Numbered from the stretch's first letter, positions 16,510 through 25,816 are shown. The stretch: 64,000 nt of DNA from Pseudomonas sp. NBRC 111124 (GCF_001320245.1 NZ_BCBA01000039.1:1-64000), one strand, 5' to 3'. The notes: generated by a model from the letters alone, not told the origin. Program-made: numbers and translations.

Positions 16510-17417
16510 ACGCCACCCCCAGCATCAAGCTGATAGACGGCAAGGCCACTGCGGCGCGGGTGCTGACCGAGGTTCGCGAGCAGGTGCAGGCCTTGCGCCA
16601 GGCTGGCGTGCAGCCGGGCCTGGCGGTGGTGTTGGTCGGGGCCGATGCGGCCAGCCAGGTGTATGTGCGCAACAAGGTGCTGCGCGCCGATGAAGTGGGC
16701 ATCCGCTCGCTGGAACATCGCCTGCCCGCCGATACCACCCAGGCACAACTGCTGACCTTGATCGACCGGCTCAACCGTGACCCCGAGGTCAACGGCATTC
16801 TCGTGCAGCTGCCGCTGCCCAAGCGTATCGACGAGCACCGCATCCTCCAGGCCATCGACCCGCTGAAGGACGTGGACGGTTTCCACAGTGCCAACGTCGG
16901 CGGCCTGGCCCAGGGGCGGGACGTGCTCACCCCGTGCACCCCTGGCGGCTGCATGCGCCTGCTGCGTGATGCCTGCGGCGAGTTGCGCGGCAAGCATGCG
17001 GTGGTGGTCGGCCGCTCGAACATCGTCGGCAAGCCCATGGCCGCGCTGTTGCTGCAAGCCGACTGCACGGTGACCGTGGTGCATTCGCGCAGTCGCGACC
17101 TGCCGGCGCTGTGCCGCCAGGCCGACATCGTCATCGCGGCGGTCGGCAAGCCGCGCTTGATTGGCGCCGACTGGCTCAAGCCCGGGGCGGTAGTGATCGA
17201 CGTCGGCATCAACCGCATCGAGGAAGGCGGCCACAGCCGCCTGGTCGGCGACGTCGACTTTGACGCCGCGCTGCCTCAGGTTGCCGCCATTACCCCGGTG
17301 CCCGGCGGCGTCGGCCCGATGACCATCGCCTACCTGATGAAAAACACCCTGCTCGCCCTCGACCTGCAGCAACAGGCCGCCCACCAGGAGCGCACCCCAT
17401 GCCTTTCGCCCTGCTGA
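16506..17417 (+). CDS. folD: Methylenetetrahydrofolate dehydrogenase / methenyltetrahydrofolate cyclohydrolase
   Basis: Oxidises 5,10-methylene-THF and hydrolyses it to 10-formyl-THF, in the cytoplasm. The 303-residue protein carries the catalytic Tyr53 and Lys57 (YVRNK), the folate loop GILVQLPLPKRI, the TPCTPGGCM block and the nucleotide site VVGRSNIVGKPM. The C-terminus extends about 12 residues beyond the usual end and overlaps the soxB start by 19 bp. It is probably a second FolD dedicated to sarcosine carbon, linking methylene-THF made by SoxBDAG to PurU. Confidence 0.95.
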   Translation: MNATPSIKLIDGKATAARVLTEVREQVQALRQAGVQPGLAVVLVGADAASQVYVRNKVLRADEVGIRSLEHRLPADTTQAQLLTLIDRLNRDPEVNGILVQLPLPKRIDEHRILQAIDPLKDVDGFHSANVGGLAQGRDVLTPCTPGGCMRLLRDACGELRGKHAVVVGRSNIVGKPMAALLLQADCTVTVVHSRSRDLPALCRQADIVIAAVGKPRLIGADWLKPGAVVIDVGINRIEEGGHSRLVGDVDFDAALPQVAAITPVPGGVGPMTIAYLMKNTLLALDLQQQAAHQERTPCLSPC

Positions 17418-18640
17418 AATACGGCCTGAGCGCCGACTACCCGGTGGAGGTCGACCTGCCACCACCGTGCGAACTCAAGCCGCGCTACGACGTGGTGATC
17501 ATTGGCGGCGGCGGCCACGGCCTGGCCATCGCCTACTACCTGGCCAAATACCACGGCGTGACCAACGTCGCGGTGCTGGAAAAGGCCTACTTGGGCGGCG
17601 GCAATACCGCGCGCAACACGGCGGTGATCCGCTCTAACTACCTGACCTCCGAGGGCGTACGCTTCTATGCCGAATCCGTGCGGATGTTCCAGAACCTGTC
17701 CAACGAATTCGACTTCAACATCATGTATTCCGAGCGTGGCCAGCTGACCCTGGCGCACACCGACGCCACCGTGCGCGCTTTCCGCCAGCGCGCCGAGGTC
17801 AACAAGCACTTCGGCGGGCGCACCGAAATGATCGACCGCCAGCAGATCCGCGAACTGGTGCCGAGCCTGAACCTCGACCCCGGCCACTTGCCGGTGCTCG
17901 CCGGCCTGTGGCACATCGACGGCGCCACCGCGCGCCACGACGCAGTGGCCTGGGGCTACGCCAAGCAGGCCGCCAAGCGCGGCGTGGAAATCCATCAGCT
18001 GACCGAAGTGCAGGACCTGCTGATCCGCAACGGTCGCATCGAGGCGGTCAAGACCAACCGCGGCACCGTGCAGTGCGGGTGTGTGGTACAGGCAGTGGCC
18101 GGGGCCAGCTCGCTGCTGATGGCCAAGGCCGGCATCCGCGCACCGATCCACACCTACCCGCTGCAGGCCATGGTCACCCAGCCGTTCAAGCCGTTCCTCG
18201 ACCCGCTGGTGAGCTCTTCGGCGCTGCACTGCTACGTGCAGCAGACCAGCCGTGGCGAGATCGTCTTCGGCGGCGGCTCCGACCCCTACCCGCTGTACAA
18301 CACCCGTTCCACCCTTGACCTCAAGGAAAGCCTGCTGGCCCACGCCATCGAGATGTTCCCGTTCATGGCCAACGCCAAGTTGATGCGCCAGTGGGCCGGG
18401 ATGACCGACATGACTCCGGACTACAGCCCGATCATGGGCCTGTCGCCGGTCGACAACTACTACCTCGACGCCGGCTGGGGCACCTGGGGTTTCAAGGCCA
18501 CGCCGATCTGCGGCAAGACCATGGCCGAGCTGGTCGCCAGTGGCGGCAAGGTACCGGAGATGATCGCGCCCTTCGCCCTGGAACGCTTCAGCCGCTTCCA
18601 GCAAGTCAACGAAATGGGCGCCACCGCGGCCAGCCACTAA
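17399..18640 (+). CDS. soxB: Sarcosine oxidase beta subunit
   Basis: A 413-residue flavoprotein of the glycine-oxidase/DAO family. The N-terminal FAD motif is VVIIGGGGHGLAIAYYLA (about residues 32-49) with the GGGNTARNTAVIRSNYL loop that follows it. The chain continues to GGGSDPYPLYNTR and ends with a DAO-type helix (GWGTWGFKATPICGK). It is the subunit that dehydrogenates sarcosine and holds the FAD and covalently bound FMN shared with SoxA. Order soxBDAG is that of heterotetrameric sarcosine oxidase. Confidence 0.96.
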   Translation: MPFALLKYGLSADYPVEVDLPPPCELKPRYDVVIIGGGGHGLAIAYYLAKYHGVTNVAVLEKAYLGGGNTARNTAVIRSNYLTSEGVRFYAESVRMFQNLSNEFDFNIMYSERGQLTLAHTDATVRAFRQRAEVNKHFGGRTEMIDRQQIRELVPSLNLDPGHLPVLAGLWHIDGATARHDAVAWGYAKQAAKRGVEIHQLTEVQDLLIRNGRIEAVKTNRGTVQCGCVVQAVAGASSLLMAKAGIRAPIHTYPLQAMVTQPFKPFLDPLVSSSALHCYVQQTSRGEIVFGGGSDPYPLYNTRSTLDLKESLLAHAIEMFPFMANAKLMRQWAGMTDMTPDYSPIMGLSPVDNYYLDAGWGTWGFKATPICGKTMAELVASGGKVPEMIAPFALERFSRFQQVNEMGATAASH

Positions 18641-18651
18641 GGAGCACCTTG

Positions 18652-18957
18652 ATGAAGATCCTGACCTGCCCCTTGAACGGGCCGCGCAACATCAGCGAGT
18701 TCACCTACGGCGGCGAGTTCAAGCACATGCCCGACCCGGCCAGCTGCAGTGACGCCGAATGGGCTGACCACGTGTTCAACAGCGACAACCAGGCTGGCGT
18801 GGTCATCGAATGGTGGCTGCACAACGCCTCGAGCTACTGGTTCCTGGCCGAGCGCCACACCGTCAGCGACCAGGTGCTGCGCACCTTCGACCCGAAAGCG
18901 CTATTCGACCGGCGCGTCGACTTCACCCCTGCCGCCACCCCGGAGATCGCCGGATGA
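18652..18957 (+). CDS. soxD: Sarcosine oxidase delta subunit
   Basis: A 101-residue subunit beginning MKILTCPLNGPRNISEF, with the conserved WWLHNASSYWF block and RHTVSDQVLRTFDP. In known structures the delta subunit binds zinc through the N-terminal cysteine and nearby residues; Cys6 and Cys32 are visible here. It is structural within the heterotetramer. GGAG lies 8 nt before the ATG, and its stop overlaps the soxA start by 4 bp (ATGA). Confidence 0.95.
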   Translation: MKILTCPLNGPRNISEFTYGGEFKHMPDPASCSDAEWADHVFNSDNQAGVVIEWWLHNASSYWFLAERHTVSDQVLRTFDPKALFDRRVDFTPAATPEIAG

Positions 18958-21857
18958 ACAGCCTCACTCGCCTCCCCGCGCCCATGGGCCTGCTGATCGA
19001 CCGCGAGCGGCCCCTGAGCTTTGAATTCGATGGCCAGGCCTGCCCAGGCTTTGCCGGTGACACCATTGCCAGCGCCCTGCTCGGCAGCGGCCGCTGGCTG
19101 CTGTCACGCTCGTTCAAGTACCACCGCCCGCGCGGCCCGCTGAGCATGGCCGGGCAAGACGCCAACACCCTGGTGCAATTGCCCGAAGAGCCCAACGTGC
19201 TGGCCGACCTGGAGGCCGCCCGCGACGGCCAGGTGGTCGCCGGGCAGAACTTCAACGGCAGCCTGGAGCACGACCGCGACGCCTACCTGGGCAAGTTCTC
19301 GCGCTTCATGCCGGTGGGTTTCTACTACCGCTCGTTCTACAAGCCCAAGGGCATGTGGAAGGTCTGGGAACCGCTGATCCGCAAGAAGGCCGGCCTCGGC
19401 GTGCTCGACCTTGGCTTCAAGCCGCAGTACTACGACAAGGCCTATCTGTTTGTCGATGTGGCCGTGATCGGTGCCGGCCCGGCCGGTCTGCGCGCCGCGC
19501 TGGACACGGCCAATGCCGGGGCCAAGGTGCTGCTGGTCGAGCAACAGCCGGTGCTCGGCGGTTCGTTGACCTACGCCCGCTTCGACATCGCCGGCACCCG
19601 CGCCGCCAGCCTGCGCCAGGAACTGCTGGCCGCCGTCGAAGGCCACCCGAACATCCAGGTACTGTGCGAAGCCACCTGCAACGGCTGGTTCACCGACAAC
19701 TACCTGCCAGTGATCCAGCACAAGCGCCTGTACAAGGTGCGCGCCGCCCGCTGCCTGGTAGCGGCGGGATCGTTCGACCAGCCGGTGGTGTTCCGCAACA
19801 ACGACCTGCCTGGGGTCATGCTGACCAGTGCCGCGCAACGGCTGATGAAGCTGTACGCCGTCAAGCCGGGGCAACGTGCGGTGATCCTTACCGGCCACGA
19901 TGACGGCTACCTGGCCGCGCTCGACCTGCAGGAGCAAGGCGTGGCCGTCGCCGCCCTGGTCGACATGCGCGCCGCACCTGCCGCTGCCGCGCTGGCCAGC
20001 GAACTGAAGCGTCGCGACATTCCCCTGCACCTGGGCAGCACCGTCTATGAAGCCCTGCACGAGACGGGCATGCGCCATGTCACGGGCGCTGACATTCGCC
20101 CGATCACGGGCCAGGGCAAGGTGGGCGACCACGGCCTGCGCGTGGCCTGCGACCTGCTGTGCATGTCCGCCGGCTACATGCCGGTGTATCAGTTGCTGTG
20201 CCAGGCTGGCGGCAAGCTGGCCTATGACGTCAACCGCGACGAGTTCGCCATCAGCAACCTGCCCGCCGGGCTGGATATCGCAGGTTCCGTGAACGGCCGC
20301 CACCGCCTGGACAACGTGCTCACCGACGCCAGCCGCGGCGCCGCCGAAGCCCTCGCGGCACTGGGCCTGCAAGCCGCAACGCCGTCGCCTTACATTGCCG
20401 AGGCCAATGTCAACTTCCCCTGGCCGATCTTCCCGCACCCCAAGGGCAAGGACTTCGTCGACTTCGATGAAGACCTGCAAGTGCGCGATATCGTCAATGC
20501 CACCCGCAGCGGCTACCGCGACGTGCAACTGGTCAAGCGCTTCTCCACGGTCGGCATGGGCCCGTCCCAGGGCCGCCACTCGGCGCTGCCCACCGCGCGC
20601 CTGGTGGCTCAGGCCACCGGCCGCAGCATCAGCGAAACCGGTGTGACTACCGCCCGTCCGCCGTTCCAGGCAGAGAAGCTGGCGCACGTCGCCGGCCGGG
20701 CGTTCGACCCGTACCGGCAGACGCCAATGCACCGCCGCCACCTGCAGGCGGGTGCGAAGATGATGCCCGCCGGCATCTGGCAGCGCCCGGCCTTTTACGG
20801 CAAGCCGCAAGAACGCGAGCGCTGCATGCAGGCGGAAGCCCGCCATGTGCGCGAAAAAGTCGGGCTGATCGACGTCTCCACCCTCGGCGGCCTGGACGTG
20901 CGCGGCCCGGACGCCGCCGAACTGCTGGAGTGCCTTTACACCTTCGGCTTCGCCAAGCTGGCCATCGGCCGCACCCGCTATGCGCTGATGACCAATGAGC
21001 ACGGCGTGGTGATCGACGACGGCGTTTGTGCACGCCTGGCCGAACAGCACTTCTATGTCACCGCCACCACCAGCGGCGTCGACCGTATCTACCAGCAGAT
21101 GCTCAAGTGGAACGCGCAGTGGCGGCTGGACGTGGACATCACCAACGTCACTGCCGTCCTGGCCGCCGTCAACCTGGCCGGGCCACTGTCCCGCCAGGTG
21201 CTGGCCAAGGTCTGTGACGATGTCGAGCTGTCGGCCGAAGCCTTCCCTTACCTGGGGGTGCGCTTGGGCACGGTGGCCGGCATCCCGGCGCGCATCCTGC
21301 GGGTCGGCTTCGTCGGCGAACTGGGTTATGAAGTGCACGTACCGGCGCGCCACGCCGAGCGCCTGTGGGACGCGCTGATGCAAGCCGGTGCAGGGCTCGG
21401 CATCCGCCCGTTCGGCGTCGAGACCCAGCGCCTGCTGCGCCTGGAGAAAGGCCACGTGATCATCAGCCAGGACACCGATGGCATGACCCACCCGGCGGAG
21501 ATCGACATGCAGTGGGCGATCGGCCGCAAGAAGCCGTTCTTCGTCGGCAAGCGCTCGATCGAAATCCTCGAAGCGCAGCCGCTCAAGCGCAAGCTGGTCG
21601 GCTTCACCCTGCCCAAGGGCAGCCCGCAGCCGCTGGAAGGCCACCTGGTGCTGGACGGCCCGGACATCAGCGGCAACGTCACCTCCTGCGAGTATTCGCA
21701 GACCTTGGGGCAAATCATCGGCCTGGCCTACGCGGGTGCCCATCAGGCGACGCCTGGCATGCACATCCCGATTCGCGTGGAAGGCGGCGTGATGGTCAAT
21801 GCCGAGGTGGTGCAACTGCCTTTCCATGATCCCGACAACCTGCGCCAGGAGCTCTGA
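18954..21857 (+). CDS. soxA: Sarcosine oxidase alpha subunit
   Basis: A 967-residue subunit. The N-terminus (about 1-100) is ferredoxin-like without cluster cysteines, with the conserved FKYHRPRGP block. A Rossmann domain follows (VAVIGAGPAGLRAALDTANA, near 165) and binds NAD+; the last 380 residues are an aminomethyltransferase (GcvT-like) domain (GLIDVSTLGGLDVRGPDA, then GFVGELGYEVHVP) that binds tetrahydrofolate and captures the methyl carbon as methylene-THF. The ATG at 18954 overlaps soxD; the open frame further upstream is out of operon logic. Confidence 0.96.
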   Translation: MNSLTRLPAPMGLLIDRERPLSFEFDGQACPGFAGDTIASALLGSGRWLLSRSFKYHRPRGPLSMAGQDANTLVQLPEEPNVLADLEAARDGQVVAGQNFNGSLEHDRDAYLGKFSRFMPVGFYYRSFYKPKGMWKVWEPLIRKKAGLGVLDLGFKPQYYDKAYLFVDVAVIGAGPAGLRAALDTANAGAKVLLVEQQPVLGGSLTYARFDIAGTRAASLRQELLAAVEGHPNIQVLCEATCNGWFTDNYLPVIQHKRLYKVRAARCLVAAGSFDQPVVFRNNDLPGVMLTSAAQRLMKLYAVKPGQRAVILTGHDDGYLAALDLQEQGVAVAALVDMRAAPAAAALASELKRRDIPLHLGSTVYEALHETGMRHVTGADIRPITGQGKVGDHGLRVACDLLCMSAGYMPVYQLLCQAGGKLAYDVNRDEFAISNLPAGLDIAGSVNGRHRLDNVLTDASRGAAEALAALGLQAATPSPYIAEANVNFPWPIFPHPKGKDFVDFDEDLQVRDIVNATRSGYRDVQLVKRFSTVGMGPSQGRHSALPTARLVAQATGRSISETGVTTARPPFQAEKLAHVAGRAFDPYRQTPMHRRHLQAGAKMMPAGIWQRPAFYGKPQERERCMQAEARHVREKVGLIDVSTLGGLDVRGPDAAELLECLYTFGFAKLAIGRTRYALMTNEHGVVIDDGVCARLAEQHFYVTATTSGVDRIYQQMLKWNAQWRLDVDITNVTAVLAAVNLAGPLSRQVLAKVCDDVELSAEAFPYLGVRLGTVAGIPARILRVGFVGELGYEVHVPARHAERLWDALMQAGAGLGIRPFGVETQRLLRLEKGHVIISQDTDGMTHPAEIDMQWAIGRKKPFFVGKRSIEILEAQPLKRKLVGFTLPKGSPQPLEGHLVLDGPDISGNVTSCEYSQTLGQIIGLAYAGAHQATPGMHIPIRVEGGVMVNAEVVQLPFHDPDNLRQEL

Positions 21858-21860
21858 GCC

Positions 21861-22466
21861 ATGACCAGCCTGAAAGCTGAAGCCTTCATTCCACGCAGCC
21901 CGCGGGCCGAGCTGTTGCATACCTGTGCGTTGACCGACCTGACCGAACTGGCGCGGGTCGGGTTTCGCGGGGGGGACAGTGCGGCCTACCTGGAGGAACG
22001 CGGTTACCGGCTGCCCTCGCAGCCCAACCTGGCCTTGCGCCAGGATGACGGCAGCTGGGTCGCGCGACTGTCGGCCACTGAGTATCTGTTGTTGGGCAGC
22101 GTTGCCGGCCAAGGCGCGCGGGTGGCCGCCGAAGAACAGGCGTGGGTGCAGGATGCCCGGCGCAACTATCTATTGCCGCGTCAGGACAGCCATGCCTGGT
22201 TGCAACTGTCGGGGGAGCATTGCAGTGCGGTGATGGCCAAATTGTGCGGGGTCGATCTGCGCTTGCAGGCATTTGCGGTCGGTGCCGTGGCGCAGACATC
22301 GGCGGCGCGGATCAACGTGATCGTGGTGAATGTCGGGAGCGATGAACTGCCAGCCCTGCAGTTGCTGTTCGACCGGGCGTCGTTGGCGTATTTCCAGGAG
22401 GCGGTGCTGGATGCCATGGATGAGTTCGATGGCGGGTGGGTCGCGCTGGATCAACTTATGCGTTGA
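21861..22466 (+). CDS. soxG: Sarcosine oxidase gamma subunit
   Basis: A 201-residue subunit with the SoxG pattern: an opening like the end of GcvT (LTDLTELARVGFRGGDS), then YRLPSQPNLALRQDDG and LSATEYLLLG. It lies 3 bp after soxA and closes the operon; a REP palindrome follows. It is the fourth subunit of the heterotetramer and has no cofactor of its own that I can see. Confidence 0.93.
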   Translation: MTSLKAEAFIPRSPRAELLHTCALTDLTELARVGFRGGDSAAYLEERGYRLPSQPNLALRQDDGSWVARLSATEYLLLGSVAGQGARVAAEEQAWVQDARRNYLLPRQDSHAWLQLSGEHCSAVMAKLCGVDLRLQAFAVGAVAQTSAARINVIVVNVGSDELPALQLLFDRASLAYFQEAVLDAMDEFDGGWVALDQLMR

Positions 22467-22474
22467 CCTGTGCC

Positions 22475-22506
22475 GGCCTCTTCGCGGGTAAACCCGCGAA
22501 GAAGCC
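22475..22506. repeat. REP palindrome between soxG and a convergent LysR gene
   Basis: Arms 22475-22488 and 22493-22506 with a TAAA loop; one mismatch in the second arm (GAAGCC instead of GAGGCC). Same element as 2755-2786. It is placed to end both convergent transcripts. Confidence 0.8.
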
Positions 22507-22515
22507 AACGCGCTT

Positions 22516-23400
22516 TCAGAGTTGAGTCAACCGCTCGCGCAGGAAGCTCACAAACCCCTGCACCGGCCGCGCCACCTGCCGGTGCTGCGGGTATACCGCC
22601 GACAATTGCAACGCTGGCGTCACCCATTCATCCAGCACCGTCACCAAGCGCGCGTCCGTCAGCGCCTGCCCGACGATAAAGGTCGGCAGATAGGTCACCC
22701 CCATCCCGGCAATCGCCGCATCCCGGAGCAACTCGCCGTTGTTCGCCCGCATCCGCCCGCTCACCTGAATCGCCTGGGTCTTGCCGCCCTGCCTGAACTG
22801 CCATTGCACCTGCCGCGAGTGCCCATAGGGCAGGCAGTCATGCCCGGCAAGGTCCTCCGGTTTGGCCGGCACGCCACGTGCGTCGAGGTACGCCGGGCTT
22901 GCGCAATACACCCGCTCGACATCGGCGATGCGCCGGGCGATCAGGCTGGAGTCCTCCAGCGCGCCAATACGCAGCGCCAGGTCATAGCCTTCACCGATCA
23001 GGTCCACCGGGCGGTCGCTGAGGTCCACCTCCACATCCACCTGCGGATGCAACTGCAGAAACTCGGTCAGCAGGCAGCCCAGGTGGGCCATGGCGAACGA
23101 CAGCGGCGCACTCAGGCGCAAGGTGCCGCGCAAGGCCTGGGTCTGGCCGCTGATGTCGTGTTCCACCTGTTGCACCTCGCCCAGCAGGCGCAGCGCCGAC
23201 TGGTAGTAGTGCTGGCCCAGCGGCGTGGCATCCAGGCGGCGGGTGGAGCGGTTGAGCAGACGCACGCCGAGGCGCTCTTCGAGCTGCATCAGGCGGCGGC
23301 TGACCGATTGCTTGGACATGCCCAGGCGGTCGGCGGCGGCAGTGAAGCTGCCGGCTTCCATGACCTGGGCAAAGATGCGCATGTCTTCGTAGGGGTTCAT
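22516..23400 (-). CDS. LysR-family regulator, CrgA/DmlR-like branch
   Basis: A 294-residue LysR protein starting MNPYEDMRIFAQVMEAGSF, with the helix-turn-helix at about 17-45 (LGMSKQSVSRRLMQLEERLG). The opening and LRLSAPLSFAMAHLG are typical of the large CrgA/AaeR branch. ATG 23400 is preferred over 23457 by homology of the start. It is divergent from a secreted alpha/beta hydrolase gene about 145 bp away and may regulate it (inference). Confidence 0.9.
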   Translation of the reverse strand: MNPYEDMRIFAQVMEAGSFTAAADRLGMSKQSVSRRLMQLEERLGVRLLNRSTRRLDATPLGQHYYQSALRLLGEVQQVEHDISGQTQALRGTLRLSAPLSFAMAHLGCLLTEFLQLHPQVDVEVDLSDRPVDLIGEGYDLALRIGALEDSSLIARRIADVERVYCASPAYLDARGVPAKPEDLAGHDCLPYGHSRQVQWQFRQGGKTQAIQVSGRMRANNGELLRDAAIAGMGVTYLPTFIVGQALTDARLVTVLDEWVTPALQLSAVYPQHRQVARPVQGFVSFLRERLTQL

Positions 23401-23546
23401 TGTCTCGCTCTTGGTGACAGTCAAACGCTTTATAGCGGCTTTTTCCCGTAAGTGCATCTCCTTAATCTACACACAGGTCGCAGCGATGGCCCTGAAGGCC
23501 AGGCAAGACGCCCATTACCAGCACTTACATAGAAAAGGATTCGCTC

Positions 23547-24566
23547 ATGAACATTGTCCACAAAGCCCTCACCGCTTCCCTCCTCGCCCTGTCCGTGTCC
23601 AGCGCTTTCGCGGCAGGTAGCCCAGGCGTTGAACAGCACACCCAGGCCTTCCTCGAAGCATTGGAGCAAGGGGGTGGCAAGCCACTCGAACAGCTCAGCC
23701 CGAAAGATGCCCGCGCCGTGCTGACCGGTGCTCAGGCTTCGGTAAAAGTCGACCTGTCCGGTATCGAGGTCAAGCAACGCACCATCCAGGCCAACGGCCA
23801 GTCGATCAAGCTGCAAGTGGTGCGCCCGGCCAATGTCAAAGGTGAGCTGCCCGTGTTCATGTTCTTCCACGGCGGTGGCTGGGTGCTCGGCGACTTCCCG
23901 ACCCACCAGCGGCTGATCCGCGACCTGGTGGTCGGCTCCGGCGCGGTGGCGGTTTATGTGGACTACACCCCGTCGCCTGAGTCGCACTACCCGACGGCGA
24001 TCAACCAGGCCTACGCCGCGACCCAATGGGTGGCCGAGCACGGCAAGGAAATCGGTGTCGACGGCAAGCGCCTGGCCGTGGCCGGCAACAGCGTCGGCGG
24101 CAACATGGCGGCGGTGGTCGCGCTCAAGGCCAAAGAAGCCGGCACCCCGGCGCTGCGCTTCCAGCTGCTGATGTGGCCGGTGACCGATGCCAGCTTCGAG
24201 ACCGCGTCGTACAAGCAGTTCGCCGAGGGGCACTTCCTCACCACCGGGATGATGAAGTGGTTCTGGAACAACTACACCACCGATGCCAAGGCACGGGCAG
24301 AGATCTACGCCTCGCCGCTGCGCGCTAGCAGCGAACAGCTCAAGGGCCTGCCACCGGCGCTGGTGCAAACGGCAGAGTTCGATGTGCTGCGCGATGAGGG
24401 TGAGGCGTATGCCCGCAAGCTGAATGCGGCGGGTGTGACGGTGACCTCGGTGCGCTACAACGGGATGATTCATGACTATGGACTGCTCAACCCGCTGAGC
24501 CAGGTACCGGCTGTGAAAGCAGCGATGCGTCAGGCCGCAAACGAACTGAACGTGCATTTGCAATAA
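23547..24566 (+). CDS. Secreted alpha/beta hydrolase of the hormone-sensitive lipase family
   Basis: A 339-residue esterase-type hydrolase with a Sec signal peptide (about 1-23, ending SSAFA). It has the HSL oxyanion motif HGGGW (about 109-113), the nucleophile Ser in GNSVGGN, the acid Asp in AEFDVLRDEG and the base His in GMIHDYG near the C-terminus. Substrate unknown; small acyl esters are usual for the family. AAGGA precedes the ATG. It is divergent from the LysR gene. Confidence 0.9.
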   Translation: MNIVHKALTASLLALSVSSAFAAGSPGVEQHTQAFLEALEQGGGKPLEQLSPKDARAVLTGAQASVKVDLSGIEVKQRTIQANGQSIKLQVVRPANVKGELPVFMFFHGGGWVLGDFPTHQRLIRDLVVGSGAVAVYVDYTPSPESHYPTAINQAYAATQWVAEHGKEIGVDGKRLAVAGNSVGGNMAAVVALKAKEAGTPALRFQLLMWPVTDASFETASYKQFAEGHFLTTGMMKWFWNNYTTDAKARAEIYASPLRASSEQLKGLPPALVQTAEFDVLRDEGEAYARKLNAAGVTVTSVRYNGMIHDYGLLNPLSQVPAVKAAMRQAANELNVHLQ

Positions 24567-24582
24567 CACCAGCCATCCGCGT

Positions 24583-24604
24583 GGCAGGGCCCAGGTGCCC
24601 TGCC
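24583..24604 (+). terminator. Hairpin between hydrolase and pirin genes
   Basis: GGCAGGGC (24583-24590) pairs exactly with GCCCTGCC (24597-24604) around a 6-nt loop; the tail has only two T. It may attenuate readthrough into the pirin gene 17 nt downstream. Confidence 0.5.
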
Positions 24605-24621
24605 CTTACTGGAGATTCGTC

Positions 24622-25344
24622 ATGCTCACCGTCCGAAACGCCCAAGACCGCGGCCTGGCCTTCCATGGCTGGCTAAAATCCTTCCACACCTTCTCCTTCG
24701 GCCATTACCGCAACCCCGAGGAGCAGGGTTTTTCTGACCTGCTGGTGATCAACGACGACCGGGTCATCCCCGGCAAAGGCTTTGGCGAGCATCCGCACCG
24801 CGATATGGAAATCTTCTCCTACGTGCTCGAAGGCGCGCTGGAGCATAAGGACACCCTGGGCACCGGTTCGGTGATCCGTCCGGGTGATGTGCAACTGATG
24901 AGCGCCGGCCATGGCGTGGCACACAGCGAGTTCAACCACAGCCAGGTGCAGCCGGTGCACTTCCTGCAGATCTGGATCGTGCCTAATGTGAAAGGAGCGA
25001 CGCCGCGGTATCAGCAACAGCACTTCAGTGCCGAGGAGAAACGCGGCAAGTTGCGCCTGATCATCTCGCCGGATGGAGCCGAGGGGTCATTGCAGGTGCG
25101 GCAGAATGCGCGGGTGTATGCCGGGCTGTTCGATGGCGCGGAGCGCGCGACGCTGACCTTGCCGGAGAATCGCCATGCCTATGTGCATGTGGCTCGCGGC
25201 AGCATCGAGCTCAATGGGCAGGTGCTGAATGAGGGGGATGGTGTGCGGGTGCGGCAGGAACAGGTGCTGGAGCTGGGTAACGGGGTGGGTGCCGAGGTGC
25301 TGGTGTTTGACCTGCGGCCCCATGAGTTGCCGGGTATGCCGTAA
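24622..25344 (+). CDS. Pirin-family bicupin protein
   Basis: A 240-residue pirin. The N-terminal cupin has the metal-binding set HPHRDMEIFSYVLEG and the downstream glutamate/histidine block (AGHGVAHSEFNH), as in YhhW/YhaK-type pirins that bind iron and can oxidise flavonoids such as quercetin. The C-terminal cupin is degenerate. ATG 24622 has GGAGA upstream, and MLTVRNAQDRG is the family start. Its cellular role in bacteria is not settled. Confidence 0.92.
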   Translation: MLTVRNAQDRGLAFHGWLKSFHTFSFGHYRNPEEQGFSDLLVINDDRVIPGKGFGEHPHRDMEIFSYVLEGALEHKDTLGTGSVIRPGDVQLMSAGHGVAHSEFNHSQVQPVHFLQIWIVPNVKGATPRYQQQHFSAEEKRGKLRLIISPDGAEGSLQVRQNARVYAGLFDGAERATLTLPENRHAYVHVARGSIELNGQVLNEGDGVRVRQEQVLELGNGVGAEVLVFDLRPHELPGMP

Positions 25345-25352
25345 GCAGGGTC

Positions 25353-25431
25353 GGCCCTTTCGCGGGGCAAGCCCGCTCCTACAAAGGGTATGCGCTTCCT
25401 TGTAGGAGCGGGCTTGACCCGCGAAAGGGCC
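25353..25431. repeat. Inverted pair of intergenic REP elements, second sequence type
   Basis: Arms 25353-25384 and 25400-25431 are 32 bp, inverted, one mismatch. The core GGCCCTTTCGCGGG differs from the GGCCTCTTCGCGGG type seen elsewhere. It lies between the convergent pirin and DUF1330 genes. Confidence 0.8.
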
Positions 25432-25444
25432 ATCAGCCTTTAGC

Positions 25445-25738
25445 TCAAGGCTCGAACCCTTCGACAATGATCACCTCAGCCTTCGCCACGCCCTGGCGGT
25501 GGCTGCACGCCTCCTGATACAGCGCCGACCGGTAGCACGCCAGCGCCTGCTCATACGAATCGAACTCGATCACCACGCTACGCTGTGGAGTGGGCCGACC
25601 TTCCATCGCCTCGCTGCGCCCGCCACGGGCGAGGAAGCGGCCGCCGAATGCCTTGAAGGCAGCGGGGGCGCGCTGGGTGTATTGCTGATACTGCTCGGGG
25701 TCGGTCACGTCGACGTGGGCGATCCAATAGGCCTTCAT
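25445..25738 (-). CDS. DUF1330 family protein
   Basis: A 97-residue protein starting MKAYWIAHVDVTDPEQY, with the DUF1330 dimeric ferredoxin-like pattern: FGGRFLARGG, a GRPTPQRSVVIEF strand and SYEQALACYRSALYQEA. ATG 25738 has AGGAG upstream; the much longer open frame further upstream is only antisense to the RibBA-like gene. It is divergent from that gene and shares a 78-bp intergenic region containing a perfect palindrome, so both may be controlled together. Enzymatic function unknown. Confidence 0.88.
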   Translation of the reverse strand: MKAYWIAHVDVTDPEQYQQYTQRAPAAFKAFGGRFLARGGRSEAMEGRPTPQRSVVIEFDSYEQALACYRSALYQEACSHRQGVAKAEVIIVEGFEP

Positions 25739-25769
25739 CCGCTGCGCTCCTGTTACAACGATATTTGTG

Positions 25770-25788
25770 TATGATGGTATACCATAAA
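25770..25788. promoter_or_regulatory. GntR-like operator between DUF1330 and RibBA-like genes
   Basis: ATGGTATACCAT (25774-25785) is a perfect 12-bp palindrome within TATGATGGTATACCATAAA (25770-25788). The TGGTATACCA core is of the type bound by GntR/FadR-class repressors. It overlaps a possible -10 (TATGAT). A close match occurs upstream of the ABC operon at 27111-27127. Confidence 0.5.
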
Positions 25789-25816
25789 AATCACCCCACC
25801 ACAGTGAGCGTGCAAC

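Noticed and set aside
19104..22112. A 1002-codon open frame on the minus strand
   Set aside because: It is fully antisense to soxA/soxG and arises from high GC3; the translation has no family features.
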